Assembly (NCBI RefSeq): GCF_900046475.1
Contig: NZ_FCOU01000011.1
Span: 24,618 to 88,617 of the forward strand
Source: Collinsella ihumii
Lineage (GTDB): Bacteria; Actinomycetota; Coriobacteriia; Coriobacteriales; Coriobacteriaceae
Length of the DNA stretch: 64,000 bases
Direction: 5' to 3'
Within the stretch, counting starts at the first letter, position 1; the number at the start of each line of letters is the position of its first letter. Position numbers and translations under genes: made by a program. Below, piece by piece: positions 62,372-64,000 of the stretch. The notes under the pieces were generated by a model. That model made no database searches, was not told the DNA's origin, and was given only the letters and a program-made list of their open reading frames with translations.

Positions 62372-63361
62372 CTACCGCAGCGCCCGCTTGATCTCGTCGA
62401 GCAGCAGGTCGATATGGTCATCCCGGTGATTGAGCGCCGGGATGTAGGTAACGTCAGGATTCCCGCCGCGCGCACGGCAGCGCTGCTCAAAGCGCCCCTT
62501 GGCAACAGACGCGATGTCGTACAGCGATTCGAGGCAGTCGGACGCGAAACCCGGCGTCACGAGGGCGATTCGGTCCACGCCCTCGTCTGCCCAGGTATCC
62601 AGAATCGTGTTGGGATGCGGTGTCGCCCACGAGCGCGAATCCTCGAAGCGCGAGTGGTACGCGACGGCCCAGTCGTCGGCGGAAAGCCCCAGGAGATCAG
62701 CTACCTGACCCATCGAATCCCGAACCTCATCGAGGTAGGTATCGCCCGCCTCGACGTCGTTCAGGGGCACCGAGTGAAACGAGAACAGGACCTTGCTTCC
62801 CGGGCGCCATTCCCACCGCTCCGCAATCGACCGGGCGAGCGCGCCCCAATAGAGCGGGTTGTCCGCATAGCCCTCGACGACCCCCACCGCCTCGGAGGGG
62901 GCGACAACGCTCAGAAACCGCTCCTTGCAGGTGCCCACCGTGCAGGTTGCCGTCTGCGGAAAGAGCGGGAACCCGAGAAGCCGCGTGCACCCCTGGCGCC
63001 TCAACGAAGCTGCGGCATCTTCGATGGAAGGTGATCCGTAGCGCATGCCGACCTCGGAAACAAAGGGCAGCCCCTCCCGAGACATGCGTTCGTTGAGCTC
63101 GTCGCGCTGCTTGAGCGACTCGACAAGCAGGGGTGCGCCCTCAGGCGTCCACACCTGCCGATACCGAGGGGCGGTTTTCTTCGGACGGTTGCGCGCCACG
63201 ATTCCATGGAGGATGGGGAGCCATATCGCATGGGGAACGCGGACGATATTCCTATCGGAGAGAAACTCGATGAGGTAGGAACGGATGTCCTCGGGATCCG
63301 GCGATGCGGGAGATCCCGTGTTGATCAGGATGACCCCGGTTTTTTCATGCAAGCAGTCCAT
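62372..63361 (-). CDS. hemH: Ferrochelatase
   Basis: 329 residues. KTGVILINTGSPASPDPEDI at the start, NRPKKTAPRYRQVWTPEGAP, MRYGSPSIEDA, the active-site His in LFSFHSVPLNDVEAGDTYLD (H196) and the catalytic Glu in PGFASDCLESLYDI (E278), and a final HRDDHIDLL. It inserts iron into protoporphyrin or coproporphyrin; the sequence alone does not decide which. No clear ribosome site precedes this ATG, but it is the start that keeps the conserved N-terminus. No other heme genes are nearby. Confidence 0.92.
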   Translation of the reverse strand: MDCLHEKTGVILINTGSPASPDPEDIRSYLIEFLSDRNIVRVPHAIWLPILHGIVARNRPKKTAPRYRQVWTPEGAPLLVESLKQRDELNERMSREGLPFVSEVGMRYGSPSIEDAAASLRRQGCTRLLGFPLFPQTATCTVGTCKERFLSVVAPSEAVGVVEGYADNPLYWGALARSIAERWEWRPGSKVLFSFHSVPLNDVEAGDTYLDEVRDSMGQVADLLGLSADDWAVAYHSRFEDSRSWATPHPNTILDTWADEGVDRIALVTPGFASDCLESLYDIASVAKGRFEQRCRARGGNPDVTYIPALNHRDDHIDLLLDEIKRALR

Positions 63362-63500
63362 GGAGCCGACTATAGCAAAACGTCTTCCGATTGTGAGCCG
63401 CAAGGAGCGTGCAGTTTGGCGCGAAGACACCCTTGCCCATCCTTCACGATGAGACCTGTCAGCAGAAAAACGAGGCTTCGTGAGTTCGTGTGGGTAGGGG

Positions 63501-64000
63501 TCACGCTCCCGGCCTGCCCGGCAGCGCCGGCCTGAGGTCCGAGCACCTGAGCATGAAGAGCGCTATCAGGTTGTCGATGTTCCTGAACCCGTATCCCTGC
63601 CTGATCGCCACCTTGATCTTGTTGTTCACCGCCCCGACGCGGGCGTTCGAGACCCCGAGCTCGACCGACCTCAGGACGCCCTCCCGCTTGCGCCTCACCT
63701 TCCTCGAGAGCTCCACGAACTGCGGGATCCTGCAGCGGCACGCCCACGAGAGCCACCGGTCGAGCGAGGCGCGGGCGTCCGCCGGGTCGCCGCGGAAGAC
63801 CGCCCTCAGCCCCTCCTTGAGCAGGTATCCGCGCCACAGCGCCGCCCCCGAGCGCCTGAGCCCCTCGAGCGCCGAGGCCTGCCCCTCCGTGAGGTCCTCG
63901 GGGTTCTTGAGCAGCGGGAACCTGAGCCCCCTGACCTCCTTGGCGGGGTCGGGCGGCGCCTCCTCCCCCTTGCGCGGCCGGCCGCGCCCCCGCTTGGGGC
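63501..64000 (-). mobile_element. ISL3-type transposase, C-terminal part (runs off right edge)
   Basis: At least 165 residues continue to the right edge. A KRGRGRPRKGEEAPP linker, then FPLLKNPEDLTEGQASALEG, DARASLDRWLSWACRCRIPQ, and ending VSNARVGAVNNKIKVAIRQG followed by YGFRNIDNLIALFMLRCSD, the ISL3-family C-terminus carrying the catalytic Glu region (N-K-I-K and G-Y-G-F-R-N). It stops at 63501. The left IS end should lie near 63480. Confidence 0.8.

Overview
The window is one contiguous stretch of a high-GC bacterial chromosome, most likely from a Coriobacteriia gut actinobacterium of the Collinsella type. This is inferred from several features together: a very large membrane-bound LuxR-type regulator, a bile salt hydrolase paired with a DHA2-type exporter, a 1247-residue single-chain FGAM synthase, an Lct-type lactate dehydrogenase/ETF cluster with a ferredoxin-EtfA fusion, choline-binding-like wall repeats on a CAP protein, and strong GGAGG ribosome sites. 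No rRNA, tRNA or CRISPR array was found, and species cannot be fixed from this sequence alone.

Layout. 1-2.7 kb: operon of a VWA/solute-binding lipoprotein, an XpaC-like protein and the start of a third secreted protein. 2.9-8.7 kb: cutC, then the branched-chain amino-acid ABC operon livKHMGF with a hairpin after livK and a terminator after livF. 9.1-12.8 kb: hom, a small membrane protein, a minimal zinc peptidase, an esterase and a hypothetical. 12.8-16.1 kb: a 1005-residue protein with two transmembrane blocks and two LuxR helix-turn-helix domains, coupled to a small upstream gene. 16.3-20.0 kb: purL. 20.7-21.5 kb: a cyclase-family hydrolase.

21.5-25.9 kb is an accessory patch with lower coding density: an orphan XRE regulator with paired operators, a decayed IS21-type istB, a DinJ/YafQ toxin-antitoxin pair, a Fic protein and debris. 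25.9-29.8 kb is the fructose operon (fruR-fruK-fruA, minus strand) with a cluster of repressor half-sites upstream. 30.1-32.0 kb: azlCD plus an HD hydrolase. 32.2-35.8 kb: Lct-type lactate dehydrogenase/ETF cluster whose EtfA reading frame is broken. 36.0-40.2 kb: DUF554 protein, a deformylase-like protein lacking the catalytic Glu, TrmL, and a PurF homologue lacking the catalytic Cys. 40.4-50.0 kb: two paralogous secreted nucleases, a tyrosine phosphatase, a CAP-domain wall protein, a GH2 glycosidase, a DHA2 exporter and bile salt hydrolase. 50.2-52.3 kb: tex. 52.5-58.0 kb: a LanFEG-like ABC transporter, a YxeA-like protein and a two-component system, with no lantibiotic gene seen. 58.0-63.4 kb: GyrI-like protein, bacterial PH-domain pair, XRE-TPR regulator, a pair of micro-ORFs and ferrochelatase. 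The right edge cuts an ISL3-type transposase.

The most unusual feature is the intergenic DNA. About twenty long inverted repeats, many perfect over 30-45 bp per arm with 2-17 nt loops, sit almost exclusively between genes. They fall into several sequence families, three of which share the octamer TTGGGGAC. They look like REP/BIME-type elements or miniature transposons. No mobilising enzyme for them is encoded in the window.
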